A stretch of 64,000 nt of DNA, from assembly GCA_035286585.1 (NCBI GenBank), contig DATEDC010000067.1, forward strand, positions 5,565 through 69,564, given 5' to 3'. Of this stretch, positions 52,119 through 60,593 are shown one piece after another; the first letter of the stretch is position 1; each line of letters opens with the position of its first letter. Origin of the DNA: DSOS01 sp035286585 (GTDB lineage Bacteria; Chloroflexota; Anaerolineae; Anaerolineales; UBA4823). The notes under the pieces are model-generated. The model had not been told where the DNA came from. It ran no database searches and worked only from the letters and a program-made list of their open reading frames with translations. The position numbers and the translations under genes are program-made.

Positions 52119-52967
52119 ATGGAAAATATATCCCCCCTGAATGTCCCCGCGCTGCTCCGCCAGTTCAATTTACGTCCCGATAAACGCCTGGGGCAGAACT
52201 TCCTGATGGATGATCACGCCCTGCGGAAAATCACGGATATAGCCGAGATCGCTCCCGACGAGGTGGTCTTAGAAATCGGCCCCGGCCTGGGCAGCCTGAC
52301 ACGCCACCTGGCGCGCAAAGCCCATCAGGTTGTCGCAGTGGAGCTGGACGAGCGGCTTATACCGGCGCTGCGCCACGTGCTCGACCCATACCCAAACGTG
52401 CGCATCGTGCAGGGGGATATCCTGCGCCAGGATATCCAGCAGCTCGTCCAGTCCCCGGCTTACCTGGTGGTGGCCAATATCCCTTACTACATCACATCGC
52501 TGCTCATCCGCCGCCTGTTGGAAGCGCCGCTGCTCCCCAAGCGCCTGGTGCTCACCGTGCAGATGGAGGTCGCCGAGCGCATCTGCGCCGAGCCGGGCAA
52601 GCTGAGCCTGCTGGCGCTCAGCGTTCAAGTTTACGGGCAGCCCAGGGTGCGCGCTCGCCTCCCGGCGGAGGCGTTCCACCCTACCCCCAAGGTGGCTTCA
52701 GCCGTCGTCAGGGTGGACCTGCACACGGCGCCGCGCATCCCCCCAGGCCAGCTAGAGGCCTTTTTCCACCTGGCGAAGGCCGGATTCAGCCAAAAGCGGA
52801 AAACGATAAAAAACGCCCTGGCAGCCGGCATGCGCTGGACGCCCGCCGAGGGCGAAGCGATTTTAAAGACCGCAGGCATCGACCCGCAGCGCAGGGCAGA
52901 AAGCCTCAGCCTGGATGAATGGGCTCAGTTGGTCGACGCCGTCGAGAAGGGTGCGCCGGAGAGCTGA
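52119..52967 (+). CDS. rsmA: 16S rRNA (adenine(1518/1519)-N6)-dimethyltransferase
   Basis: KsgA/RsmA, about 282 residues from the ATG at 52119 (MENISPLN), matching the family length; a longer frame would overlap the LCP gene. SAM-binding LEIGPGLGSLTRHLA, the acidic VVAVELDERL, the catalytic NIPYYITS and the conserved FHPTPKVASAVV and QKRKTIKNAL are present. It modifies two adjacent adenosines near the 3' end of 16S rRNA. It begins 37 bp after the LCP stop, so read-through is likely. Confidence 0.96.
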   Translation: MENISPLNVPALLRQFNLRPDKRLGQNFLMDDHALRKITDIAEIAPDEVVLEIGPGLGSLTRHLARKAHQVVAVELDERLIPALRHVLDPYPNVRIVQGDILRQDIQQLVQSPAYLVVANIPYYITSLLIRRLLEAPLLPKRLVLTVQMEVAERICAEPGKLSLLALSVQVYGQPRVRARLPAEAFHPTPKVASAVVRVDLHTAPRIPPGQLEAFFHLAKAGFSQKRKTIKNALAAGMRWTPAEGEAILKTAGIDPQRRAESLSLDEWAQLVDAVEKGAPES

Positions 52968-53013
52968 AAGGGATAAGCGGTCAACACAAAGCGAGCAGAC
53001 CAGACGGGTCTGT

Positions 53014-54297
53014 CTAGCCAAAAACCGCCAGCAAGAGGCCGGCGAAAAAGCGCATGCCAGCGTTCAGCAACAGCGAATCGCGCAGTCCCACCCAATTGGC
53101 GACCAACGGACCCAAAAGCGAACCGCCCAGAATACCAATATTCAGCGCCAGGTTATGCAGGGCCATGTGCGCGGGGCGGTCGCCTTCCGGTACGCGTTCC
53201 ATCAGGCGGTTGACCAGGCCTCCAATGGTCAAAGCGGTAACTCCGCCGCCGCAGAGCGAAGCGAACCAGAACAAAGTCGCATCCCTTGCGAAAAAGTTCA
53301 GCAGCGGATAGGAGCCGTACAGCAACGCCCCCAGGATCATCACCTTGCGGTGCCCCAAGCGGGCGCTCACCCGGTTCAAACCCAGCGAGGCCATGAACAT
53401 GGCGCCATAGAACAGCGCGCTGCCCAGGCTGATCTGACCGTCGGTTAGCTTCAGATCGTTCACGAAGAACAGAGGGTAAAGCGGGATCGAGGCGTATTGA
53501 GCGGCATAGAATAACAAAAAAGCCAGCAAAAATGGGCCAAACGAGCCTTTGAGCAGCTCCAAGCGCAGGAGAGATCTCCCACCAGACCTGGTTAAAAAAC
53601 GCAAGCCCAAGGGACCTCGAAAGGCGTCTAAAAAGCGCGGCATGCCTGGGCGGGCGGGGTCCATCAGCAGCCTCCAGACCCGCACGGGCGCTTCACCTAT
53701 GCTGCGGATGCGCGCCAGGTGGTAGCTGCTGAGGATCGCTCCCAGCGCGCCGGCAGCAAATACCACCTGGTAATTGCCGGGGAAATCGAGCCGATCCAGC
53801 ACCTGGCCGCTCAACAGCGAGGTCACCGTCATACTGATCGATAAAAGCGCGTTCCGCTTGCCAACGACCTGGGCGCGCCAGTCTGGGGCTACTACCTCGG
53901 CGAACATGGCGTTGAAGGCGATCGCCAGCAGCGTGCCAGGCACCGACATGACTAAAACAATGAAACCGATCCCCCAAACCTGCGCCGGGGCTGGCAGTAG
54001 CCAGGGCAGGGGGATCAGCAAAAGATAGCCCAGCCGGTGCCACACCGATGACCAGAAGGCCACGCCGATCAGCGGGCGTTTTTCCAGCCAGCGACCCGCC
54101 GGCATGGAAAACAATAAATTCACCAGCCCCGGACCTGCCGATAGCAAGCTGACCTGAAAGCTGGTCGCGCCCTGGCGAGCTGCAAACACCCCCAGGAAAG
54201 CCATCGCGCTGCCGGCTAATACGCCAAACCAAAAAATGTCGGCGTACAGATTGTGAAAATTTGTCCGCATTTCGGAGCTGAGAAGCGAGGCGCTCAT
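53014..54297 (-). CDS. MFS transporter
   Basis: A 427-residue major facilitator with twelve hydrophobic segments. The loop 2-3 region shows PAGRWLEKRPLIGVAF, a degenerate MFS signature, with a matching ARLGHRKVMILGALL in the second half. Substrate unknown. Its start overlaps the glycosyltransferase stop by 4 bp (54294-54297), so the two are translationally coupled. It is the last gene of the Roadblock operon and convergent with rsmA. Confidence 0.88.
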   Translation of the reverse strand: MSASLLSSEMRTNFHNLYADIFWFGVLAGSAMAFLGVFAARQGATSFQVSLLSAGPGLVNLLFSMPAGRWLEKRPLIGVAFWSSVWHRLGYLLLIPLPWLLPAPAQVWGIGFIVLVMSVPGTLLAIAFNAMFAEVVAPDWRAQVVGKRNALLSISMTVTSLLSGQVLDRLDFPGNYQVVFAAGALGAILSSYHLARIRSIGEAPVRVWRLLMDPARPGMPRFLDAFRGPLGLRFLTRSGGRSLLRLELLKGSFGPFLLAFLLFYAAQYASIPLYPLFFVNDLKLTDGQISLGSALFYGAMFMASLGLNRVSARLGHRKVMILGALLYGSYPLLNFFARDATLFWFASLCGGGVTALTIGGLVNRLMERVPEGDRPAHMALHNLALNIGILGGSLLGPLVANWVGLRDSLLLNAGMRFFAGLLLAVFG

Positions 54298-55010
54298 AAA
54301 TTGCGGTATTCAAGCAGGAGCTGCCAGACGCGTATTGCGGCCTCTTTTTGAATCCTAAAGGACATTTTGGATTGGCCTACACAGCGGTCGGCAAAATAAA
54401 ACGGCACTTCGCGAATCGAATACCCCAGGCGATACGCCAGGTAGGCCATCTCTATCTGGAACGCATAACCATTGGAACGCACCCTGCCCAGAGGCATGCT
54501 CAGGAGGGCTTCTCGCCTCCACATGCGATAGCCGCCGGTCGCATCCTGGACAGGAAACCTGAGGATGGTGCGGGCATAAATGTTGCCAAAGGCGGACAAG
54601 GCTTTGCGCCAGACAGGCCAGTTTTGATCCACAGACCCGCCGGGGATGTAGCGCGAACCCATTGCCACGTCGCACGCCTGCAAGACCTGGTAGAGATTCA
54701 CGAGCAGATCAGGTGGGTGGGAAAAATCCGCGTCCATCTGGGCGACCGCTTCAGCGCCCTGGCTGATCGCCTGCTGAAATCCCAGGATATACGCTGTGCC
54801 CAGACCCAGCTTCCCGCTCCGATGGATAACCTGCATCCGTCCCGGATATGTCTGGCTGAGCTGTTCGGCGATCTCCCCGGTGCCATCCGGGCTGTTATCA
54901 TCCACGACCAGCACCTTGAGCCCGCCAATCGGCAGCGCAAACAGAGCGGAGACCAGCCCGAGGATGTTCTCCGCTTCATTGTAAGTGGGTGTGACAACAG
55001 TTAGCTGCAC
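54294..55010 (-). CDS. GT2 glycosyltransferase, polyprenol-phosphate mannose synthase-like
   Basis: A 238-residue cytoplasmic GT-A enzyme of the DPM1/Ppm1 type. Key motifs are VVTPTYNEAENI, VVDDNSPDGTGEIA, the metal-binding QMDADFSHPP, GSRYIPGGSV and TGGYRMWRREAL. It probably transfers mannose or glucose from a nucleotide sugar to polyprenyl phosphate. It lacks the C-terminal membrane domain seen in some relatives. Coupled to the MFS gene downstream and 18 bp after the V4R gene. Confidence 0.9.
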   Translation of the reverse strand: MQLTVVTPTYNEAENILGLVSALFALPIGGLKVLVVDDNSPDGTGEIAEQLSQTYPGRMQVIHRSGKLGLGTAYILGFQQAISQGAEAVAQMDADFSHPPDLLVNLYQVLQACDVAMGSRYIPGGSVDQNWPVWRKALSAFGNIYARTILRFPVQDATGGYRMWRREALLSMPLGRVRSNGYAFQIEMAYLAYRLGYSIREVPFYFADRCVGQSKMSFRIQKEAAIRVWQLLLEYRNL

Positions 55011-55028
55011 AGGAACTTCATCTATCCC

Positions 55029-55664
55029 CTAGAGCAGCGGTGTTTTCAGGATCACAAAATCGCAAACGTTGTCCCCCTTGGCGATGCACTTATCCTCGTC
55101 CACTCGGAACTCATTGCCGCCAGACAGCCACTTCAAGCCTTCTTTGAGCAGCCCAGCAGCCATGAAACAGACCGGCCTATCCACTCCGCTCCGTCCCCAG
55201 CAAACCGGGCAGCGATGAATGGTGTAGAGATAGTCGTGCTCGCGTTCCTGGACGGTGGAATACTGGTCGCTGATCTGGCTGAAGATCTTGGCCATGGCGG
55301 GGATGCCGATGCGCATCTTGACGCCCATGGGCAGCACCTTGAAAGCCAGGTCGCCCACGCCCGCCAGGGCGCCGAAGTTGCGCAGGGAATCGGCAAAGGC
55401 GGTCCTGCCCGCCCGCAAGGCAAGACCGCGCCCGCCGCGCGGCCCGAAAAACTCCTCCAGCGCCAGGTTGATGGCGGAAAAATCGGCGAAATTGAACTGG
55501 CGTTCCAGGTTATCCGGAGGATAGTTATCGATCAGGTGAGGGAGGCGAGCCAGGTTGAGGATGGCGTTCAGGCCATTCTTGCCCATCACCTCTTCCAACG
55601 CCTTCAGGGTGATCAGCGCGATCTTATTGGCGTAATGGTATTCGCTCTTGGGGATCGGTTCCAT
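55029..55664 (-). CDS. V4R-domain-like protein
   Basis: A 211-residue soluble protein. The C-terminal part has RCPVCWGR, RPVCFMAAGLLKEGL and EDKCIAKGDNVCDFVI; the last matches the end of V4R (4-vinyl reductase) domains, which bind small hydrophobic molecules and often carry Cys metal sites. The N-terminal half is helical. It follows the Roadblock gene by 44 bp. Such pairs of Roadblock and V4R proteins may form a sensing module; the ligand is unknown. Confidence 0.72.
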   Translation of the reverse strand: MEPIPKSEYHYANKIALITLKALEEVMGKNGLNAILNLARLPHLIDNYPPDNLERQFNFADFSAINLALEEFFGPRGGRGLALRAGRTAFADSLRNFGALAGVGDLAFKVLPMGVKMRIGIPAMAKIFSQISDQYSTVQEREHDYLYTIHRCPVCWGRSGVDRPVCFMAAGLLKEGLKWLSGGNEFRVDEDKCIAKGDNVCDFVILKTPLL

Positions 55665-55708
55665 GATAAGGAATCTTCAATAGAGAATCTTCAAAAAAGG
55701 CTTCTTGC

Positions 55709-56080
55709 TCAAATGAGTTTCACCAGGTCTTCGGTGGCACGGCGCATATCCAGGAAAATCAACCCCAACTTGGCCTGCTCGCGGGCCAGCGCGGTAAGCA
55801 CAGCCTCCTCGCCGACCGACATCAAGACCACGTAACCGGAGGCGCCTTTGATGTACACCTGGTCGAGCGCGCCGCGTCCCAACTCGGAAGCAATCCGCTC
55901 GCCCAATGAGAGCATCGCGGCCGACATCGCCGAAACCCGATCTTCCTCAACGCCCTGGGGGAGCGCTGAAGCAATACTGAGCCCATCCACGCTGACAATT
56001 GCAGAAGCCTCAATGTCAGGCGAGGAAGCCTGCATATCCCGCAGGCGTTCAACCATCATCTGGGAGCGAGATTTCGTCAA
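55709..56080 (-). CDS. Roadblock/LC7 domain protein
   Basis: A 123-residue protein with the Roadblock/LC7 pattern: ASAIVSVDGLSIASALP, SAMSAAMLSLGERIASELG, YVVLMSVGEEAVLTALA. The family includes MglB, the GTPase-activating partner of MglA; no MglA-type GTPase is encoded in this window. A TTG start at 56080 is supported by AAGGAG about 9 bp upstream. First gene of a Roadblock-V4R-GT2-MFS operon. Confidence 0.87.
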   Translation of the reverse strand: MTKSRSQMMVERLRDMQASSPDIEASAIVSVDGLSIASALPQGVEEDRVSAMSAAMLSLGERIASELGRGALDQVYIKGASGYVVLMSVGEEAVLTALAREQAKLGLIFLDMRRATEDLVKLI

Positions 56081-56206
56081 AGTGCATCACTCCTTACTAT
56101 AAAATAATTACAAGAGGCTGGCGAACCCTGGAGAAACCGGGTTTTCCCCTGTTCAGGCGGAATCCTTTTAATCAGTCAAAGGCCCGATTTCAATTTCAGG
56201 TTCTCC

Positions 56207-56238
56207 CCATGCCCTGGGGTAATCGTCCCAGGGTATGG
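56207..56238. repeat. 32-bp near-perfect inverted repeat
   Basis: CCAT-G-CCCTGGG and CCCAGGG-T-ATGG flank an 8-bp loop, between the divergent Roadblock operon and UbiD gene. There is no T-run on either strand, so an operator or repeat remnant is more likely than a terminator. Confidence 0.6.
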
Positions 56239-56288
56239 TAAATGTAGCATAGGGACTGCACAGTGTCAAGCTAACCTTGCGATTGTGT

Positions 56289-56350
56289 GAAGCAATTCCC
56301 GGATACGGAGGAGATTGCTTCACTCGCAGAGAACGCTTGTTCGCAATGAC
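56289..56350. repeat. Dispersed-type intergenic repeat (ATTGCTTC/GAAGCAAT)
   Basis: GAAGCAAT (56289-56296) and ATTGCTTC (56314-56321) are inverted copies, followed by CGCAATGACGGATTCCT. The wording closely resembles a non-coding repeat common in many Chloroflexi and other genomes (GCAATGAC...GATTGCTTC). This copy looks degraded. Assignment is by recall; no other copy is in this window. Confidence 0.4.
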
Positions 56351-56392
56351 GGATTCCTTGAGGAGGAAGGTGAGAACAGCAGGATGACTACA

Positions 56393-56401
56393 TGCTATAA
56401 T
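56393..56401 (+). promoter_or_regulatory. Extended -10 promoter of the UbiD gene
   Basis: TGC-TATAAT (-10 at 56396-56401), with a predicted start near 56408 and a short leader containing AGGAG (56418-56422) 8 bp before the ATG at 56431. Confidence 0.65.
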
Positions 56402-56430
56402 TAGCCGGTTTTCTTTCAGGAGTGTGCAGC

Positions 56431-57894
56431 ATGAGCTTACAGAATGTGCGCGAGTTCGTTGAAGTGCTGGAAAAGCGCGGCCAGCTCTCCCGCGTCAAGC
56501 TGCCGGTATCGCCCCATCTGGAGATCAGCGAAATCACCGACCGGGTGAGCAAAGGTCACCCCGAGGCGAACAAAGCCCTGTTGTTCGAGAACCCCAGCGG
56601 CTACGATATCCCGGTCCTGATGAACGCCTTCGGCAGCGCCGAACGGATGGCTCTGGCGCTCGGCGTGGAGAACCTGGAGGTATTGAACCACAGGCTGGCC
56701 GAGCTGATCGATTTACGCCTGCCTCAGGGCTTCAGCGAGATACTGAAGCGCGGGCGTGACGTGTGGGCTGCCTTGAAGTCCGTCGGCCTGGGGCCGAAAA
56801 AGGTGCGCCGCGCCCCGGTCCAGGAAGTGGTCAGCAAAGAAAACCCCACCCTGGATTCTTTGCCGATCCTGCAATGCTGGCCGAAAGACGGCGGCAAATT
56901 CATCACCCTGCCGCAGGTGATCACCCGCGACCCCAACACAAGAAGTCGGAACGTGGGCCTATACCGGCTGCAAGTCATCGACGAGCAAACGCTGCTGGTG
57001 CACTGGCAGCGGCATAAAGGCGGCGCCGAGCACGAGCGGGTGGCGCGGGAAGCGCAGAAAGAAAACATACCCGCGGCGATTATATTGGGCGGCGACCCGG
57101 CCAGCATGTGGTGCGCCTCAGCGCCCCTGCCCCCCAACATCGATGAATACATGCTGGCAGGCTACCTGCGCGGCGCTCCGGTCGAATTCGTGGACTGCGT
57201 TTCCCAGCCCCTCGAAGTCCCCGCCCAGGCGGAAATCGTCATCGAAGGGTACGTGAATCCCAACGAACACCGCCCCGAAGGTCCCTTTGGCGACCACACC
57301 GGCTACTACACGCCCATCGAGCCGTTCCCCGTATTTCACGTCACGGCGATAACCCGGCGGAAGAACCCCATTTACCCATCGACCGTGGTAGGCATCCCGC
57401 CCATGGAGGACGTGTGGATGGGTAAAGCTACCGAGCGCCTGTTTCTACCGCTGATGCGCATGTTCCTGCCGGAGATCCGCGACGTCAATATGCCCGCCGA
57501 GGGCATATTCCACAACCTGGTGCTGGTGTCGATCAAAAAGCGCTACCCCGGCCACGCCCGCAAAGTGATCTTCGGCCTGTGGGGACTGGCGCTGATGTCA
57601 TTGGCCAAAGCGATCGTCGTGGTAGACGATTGGGTGGACGTGCAGGACCTGTCGCAAACCGCCTGGCAGGCGCTGGGAAATGTGGACTGGTCGCGGGACG
57701 TGGTCATCGCCAACGGGCCGGTAGATCACCTCGACCACGCTTCGTACCAGCACTCATTTGGAGGTAAAATCGGGATTGACGCGACTGCCAAGCTCCCGGA
57801 AGAGGGCTACAACCGCACATGGCCAGAAGTGATCGGCATGGACCCGCAGGTGAAGAGGCGGGTGGACGAGATGTGGAAGAAATTAAGAATATAA
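56431..57894 (+). CDS. UbiD-family decarboxylase
   Basis: A 487-residue prenylated-FMN-dependent decarboxylase. The ATG at 56431 is fixed by AGGAG; a GTG at 56422 is unlikely. Family motifs are TRDPNTRSRNVGLYRLQ, HWQRHKGGAEH, PEGPFGDHTGYYTP (with active-site acids) and the C-terminal DATAKLPEEGYNRTWP. It would remove a carboxyl group from an aromatic or polyprenyl-aromatic acid. With UbiA downstream, a role in quinone synthesis, possibly the futalosine-type menaquinone pathway, is the best guess. Its UbiX partner is not in the window. Confidence 0.93.
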   Translation: MSLQNVREFVEVLEKRGQLSRVKLPVSPHLEISEITDRVSKGHPEANKALLFENPSGYDIPVLMNAFGSAERMALALGVENLEVLNHRLAELIDLRLPQGFSEILKRGRDVWAALKSVGLGPKKVRRAPVQEVVSKENPTLDSLPILQCWPKDGGKFITLPQVITRDPNTRSRNVGLYRLQVIDEQTLLVHWQRHKGGAEHERVAREAQKENIPAAIILGGDPASMWCASAPLPPNIDEYMLAGYLRGAPVEFVDCVSQPLEVPAQAEIVIEGYVNPNEHRPEGPFGDHTGYYTPIEPFPVFHVTAITRRKNPIYPSTVVGIPPMEDVWMGKATERLFLPLMRMFLPEIRDVNMPAEGIFHNLVLVSIKKRYPGHARKVIFGLWGLALMSLAKAIVVVDDWVDVQDLSQTAWQALGNVDWSRDVVIANGPVDHLDHASYQHSFGGKIGIDATAKLPEEGYNRTWPEVIGMDPQVKRRVDEMWKKLRI

Positions 57895-57919
57895 AAGCCA
57901 AAGGAGAACCTACCCAGTT

Positions 57920-58888
57920 ATGCAAGCAAAAAACCTCATCCGCAAGACAATCTGGTTCTTGAGCGCGCTTGCCTTGCTCCTGGGAGCCTGCGCCAAGGCG
58001 CCCCAAACCGAGGCTGCACCGGTCACCCTGAAAATCGCCGTGCTGCCCATCATGGACAACCTGCCCATGTACGTCGCCGACCAGGAAGGCCTGTTTGCCG
58101 AGCACAACCTGAAGGTGGAATTCATCCCGGTCAGCTCGGCAGCCGAGCGCGACCAGGTGATCGCCTCCGGCCAGGCGGACGGCATGATCAACGAGGTGGT
58201 CTCTACCCACCTGTACAACAAGGAGCAGATCCAGATCCAAATCGTGCGCTTTGCGCGCACCGCCACCTCAACCTCGCCGCAGTATTACATCCTGGCTTCG
58301 GGGAAGAGCGGCATCACCACGCCCGAGGGCTTGAAGGGCGTAGAAATCGGCATCTCCCAGGGGACGGTGATCGAGTACATCACCGACCGCCTGCTCCAGG
58401 CAGAGGGCTTATCCTCCAGCGATATCAAGACGGTCGCCGTGCCCAGCATTGCCGACCGCATGGCGCTGTTGAGCGCCGGCGAGCTGAGCGCCGCCACGCT
58501 GCCCGATCCGCTGTCCTTCCTGGCCATCCAGCAAGGCGCGGTGGTCGTCCTGGATGACTCGGTACATCCAGAATACGGATACAGCACGCTCTCTTTTCGC
58601 AAAGCGTTCATCGACCAGAACCCTGAAGCGATCCGAGCTTTCCTGGCAGCCGTCGAAGAAGCCACCGGGCTGATCAACAGCAACCCTACCCAGTGGGACA
58701 GCCTGCTGGTGGAGCGCCAGCTCGTCCCCCAGCCATTGATGGGCACATACCAGGTGCCTCCCTATCCAACTGCCAGCGTGCCCAACCAGGCTCAGTGGGA
58801 TGACGTGGCGGCGTGGATGAAAGACAAGGGATTGCTGGACGCGGATGTCTCTTACACAGATTCGGTGAACGCCAGCTTTTTACCCTGA
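57920..58888 (+). CDS. ABC transporter substrate-binding lipoprotein (NitT/TauT-NMT1 type)
   Basis: A 322-residue binding protein. Lipobox LGAC follows a hydrophobic signal, so it is a membrane-anchored lipoprotein. The sequence IAVLPIMDNLPMYVADQEGLF and TPEGLKGVEIGISQGTV match the NMT1/THI5-like and SsuA/TauA fold, which bind small organic molecules such as sulfonates, pyrimidines and aromatics. Its permease and ATPase follow. It lies 25 bp after the UbiD gene, with AAGGAG between. Ligand unknown. Confidence 0.9.
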   Translation: MQAKNLIRKTIWFLSALALLLGACAKAPQTEAAPVTLKIAVLPIMDNLPMYVADQEGLFAEHNLKVEFIPVSSAAERDQVIASGQADGMINEVVSTHLYNKEQIQIQIVRFARTATSTSPQYYILASGKSGITTPEGLKGVEIGISQGTVIEYITDRLLQAEGLSSSDIKTVAVPSIADRMALLSAGELSAATLPDPLSFLAIQQGAVVVLDDSVHPEYGYSTLSFRKAFIDQNPEAIRAFLAAVEEATGLINSNPTQWDSLLVERQLVPQPLMGTYQVPPYPTASVPNQAQWDDVAAWMKDKGLLDADVSYTDSVNASFLP

Positions 58889-58961
58889 GGACGATTGAGT
58901 GGTCGTATTGGGCAGCCCGCCTTCGCAGGGCTGCCCAATACCTTCGCAGCGGCTTGCAGCC

Positions 58962-59783
58962 ATGATCGAAACAATTTCCCTGACCTATGCCTATAACGCG
59001 GGCATTTTTATCTTCAAAGACTTCAACTGGAAGGCGCAGCGCGGGGAAACCTGGGCTGTCTTAGGTCCATCTGGCTGCGGCAAAACCACCCTGCTCTACC
59101 TGCTGGCAGGGCTGCGCCTGCCCACCTCCGGGGTGGTGCTGATCAACAACCAGGCGCTGACCCGGCCGCGACCTCGCACCGGCCTGATCTTGCAAGATTA
59201 CGGGCTGCTCCCCTGGGCAACCGTGCAGCAGAACGCCGCCCTCGGCCTGCGGGTGCGCAATTTCTACGGACCGGATGGCACGCACGCGCCCGAGAACTAC
59301 CTCCCCCACCTGCACGTGAGGCCCTGGCTGGAACGCCTGGGGCTGGCTTCGCTGGCAGACAAGTATCCCGGGCAGCTTTCCGGCGGGCAGCGCCAGCGCA
59401 CCGCCATCGCCCGCACCCTGGCCTTGCAACCCGACCTGCTGCTGATGGACGAGCCTTTCTCCTCCCTGGACGCCCCCACGCGGGAGAGCCTGCAAAACCT
59501 GACCCTGGAACTGCAGAAAGAGAACGACCTGACCCTGGTGATCGTGACCCACTCCATCGAGGAAGCGGCGGTGATGGGCAGCAAGATTTTACTGCTCGCC
59601 CCGCCCCCCAACACCCAGGCGGAGGTGATCGAAAACCCAGTCGCCAGCCAGCCGGGCTACCGCAGCTCGTTCGAATACACGCGCATAACCCAGGAGCTGC
59701 GCCTCCGCCTGGAAGCGTTCAGCGCCCAGGAAGAGGCGCCAACCGGGCAAGGGACGATCATAATCCCAGATGAAACGCCGTGA
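58962..59783 (+). CDS. ABC transporter ATP-binding protein (NitT/TauT type)
   Basis: A 273-residue ATPase from the ATG at 58962 (MIETISLTY); longer frames lack support. Walker A GPSGCGKTTLL, signature LSGGQRQRTAIARTL, Walker B LLLMDEPFSSLD and switch His VTHSIEE are intact. An insertion (FYGPDGTHAPENYLPHLHVR, ~103-122) distinguishes it from standard SsuB/TauB. It overlaps the permease gene by 14 bp, indicating tight coupling. Confidence 0.93.
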   Translation: MIETISLTYAYNAGIFIFKDFNWKAQRGETWAVLGPSGCGKTTLLYLLAGLRLPTSGVVLINNQALTRPRPRTGLILQDYGLLPWATVQQNAALGLRVRNFYGPDGTHAPENYLPHLHVRPWLERLGLASLADKYPGQLSGGQRQRTAIARTLALQPDLLLMDEPFSSLDAPTRESLQNLTLELQKENDLTLVIVTHSIEEAAVMGSKILLLAPPPNTQAEVIENPVASQPGYRSSFEYTRITQELRLRLEAFSAQEEAPTGQGTIIIPDETP

Positions 59784-60510
59784 TTTGCTCTACGCGGTGG
59801 TCGCCCTGATACTGCTGTGGCAACTGGCTGCCTGGCTAGTAGACCGACCGATCCTGCCGGCGCCGCTGGCGGTGGGCGCAGTGTTCATCCGCGAACTGAA
59901 CCGCGGGCTGGTGGATCACTTCCTGGTCAGCCTGTGGCGGGTGCTCGCCAGCACGGCGCTGTCCATCTGCGTCGCTGCTCCGCTGGGGCTGATTCTGGGG
60001 CAATCCCAGCGGCTGAATAAATTGTTCTCTCCGCTGATCTACCTGATTTACCCGATACCCAAAGTGGTTTTCGTCCCCGTGGTGCTGCTCTTCCTGGGGC
60101 TGGGCGACGCCCCCAAGATCGTGATCATCTTCCTGATCCTGTTCTTCCAGATCCTGGTGCTGGTGCGCGATCAGGCTGCCAGCCTGCGCCCGGAGCTGCT
60201 TTTGAGCGTGCGCAGCCTGGGCGCCGGCCGGCGGGCTTTGTTCCGCTACGTGTACCTGCCAGCCAGCCTGCCCGGGATCCTCACCGCCTTGCGCCAATCG
60301 GTGGGCACCGCGGTCGCCGTGCTGTACATCGCCGAGCTGTTCGCCACCCAAAAAGGACTGGGGTATTACATTTACCTGAACGGCAGCACGCTGCTCAATT
60401 ACGAAGCCATGTACGCCGGGATCATCGCCATGAGCCTGCTCGGCCTCGGCCTGTATTTCAGCGTGGACTGGCTGGAGCACCGCCTGTGCCCCTGGCTGTA
60501 CGTCAGCTAA
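59770..60510 (+). CDS. ABC transporter permease (NitT/TauT type)
   Basis: A 246-residue permease with about six membrane helices. The EAA loop is SVRSLGAGRRALFRYVYLPA, contacting the ATPase encoded immediately upstream. IYLIYPIPKVVFVPVVLLFL is typical of SsuC/TauC proteins. It completes a three-gene importer between UbiD and UbiA genes. Substrate unknown. Confidence 0.92.
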   Translation: MKRRDLLYAVVALILLWQLAAWLVDRPILPAPLAVGAVFIRELNRGLVDHFLVSLWRVLASTALSICVAAPLGLILGQSQRLNKLFSPLIYLIYPIPKVVFVPVVLLFLGLGDAPKIVIIFLILFFQILVLVRDQAASLRPELLLSVRSLGAGRRALFRYVYLPASLPGILTALRQSVGTAVAVLYIAELFATQKGLGYYIYLNGSTLLNYEAMYAGIIAMSLLGLGLYFSVDWLEHRLCPWLYVS

Positions 60511-60577
60511 GGCGGTAGTGTATCCTTCCTTAAGGTATTTTGAGCCCTGGCGATTGAAATCGCAGCAACCAACCGGC

Positions 60578-60586
60578 TGGTATAAT
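60578..60586 (+). promoter_or_regulatory. Extended -10 promoter predicting a leaderless UbiA mRNA
   Basis: TGG-TATAAT (-10 at 60581-60586) ends 7 bp before the UbiA ATG at 60594. The expected transcription start coincides with the ATG, and no Shine-Dalgarno sequence is present. Confidence 0.65.
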
Positions 60587-60593
60587 CTGCCCT

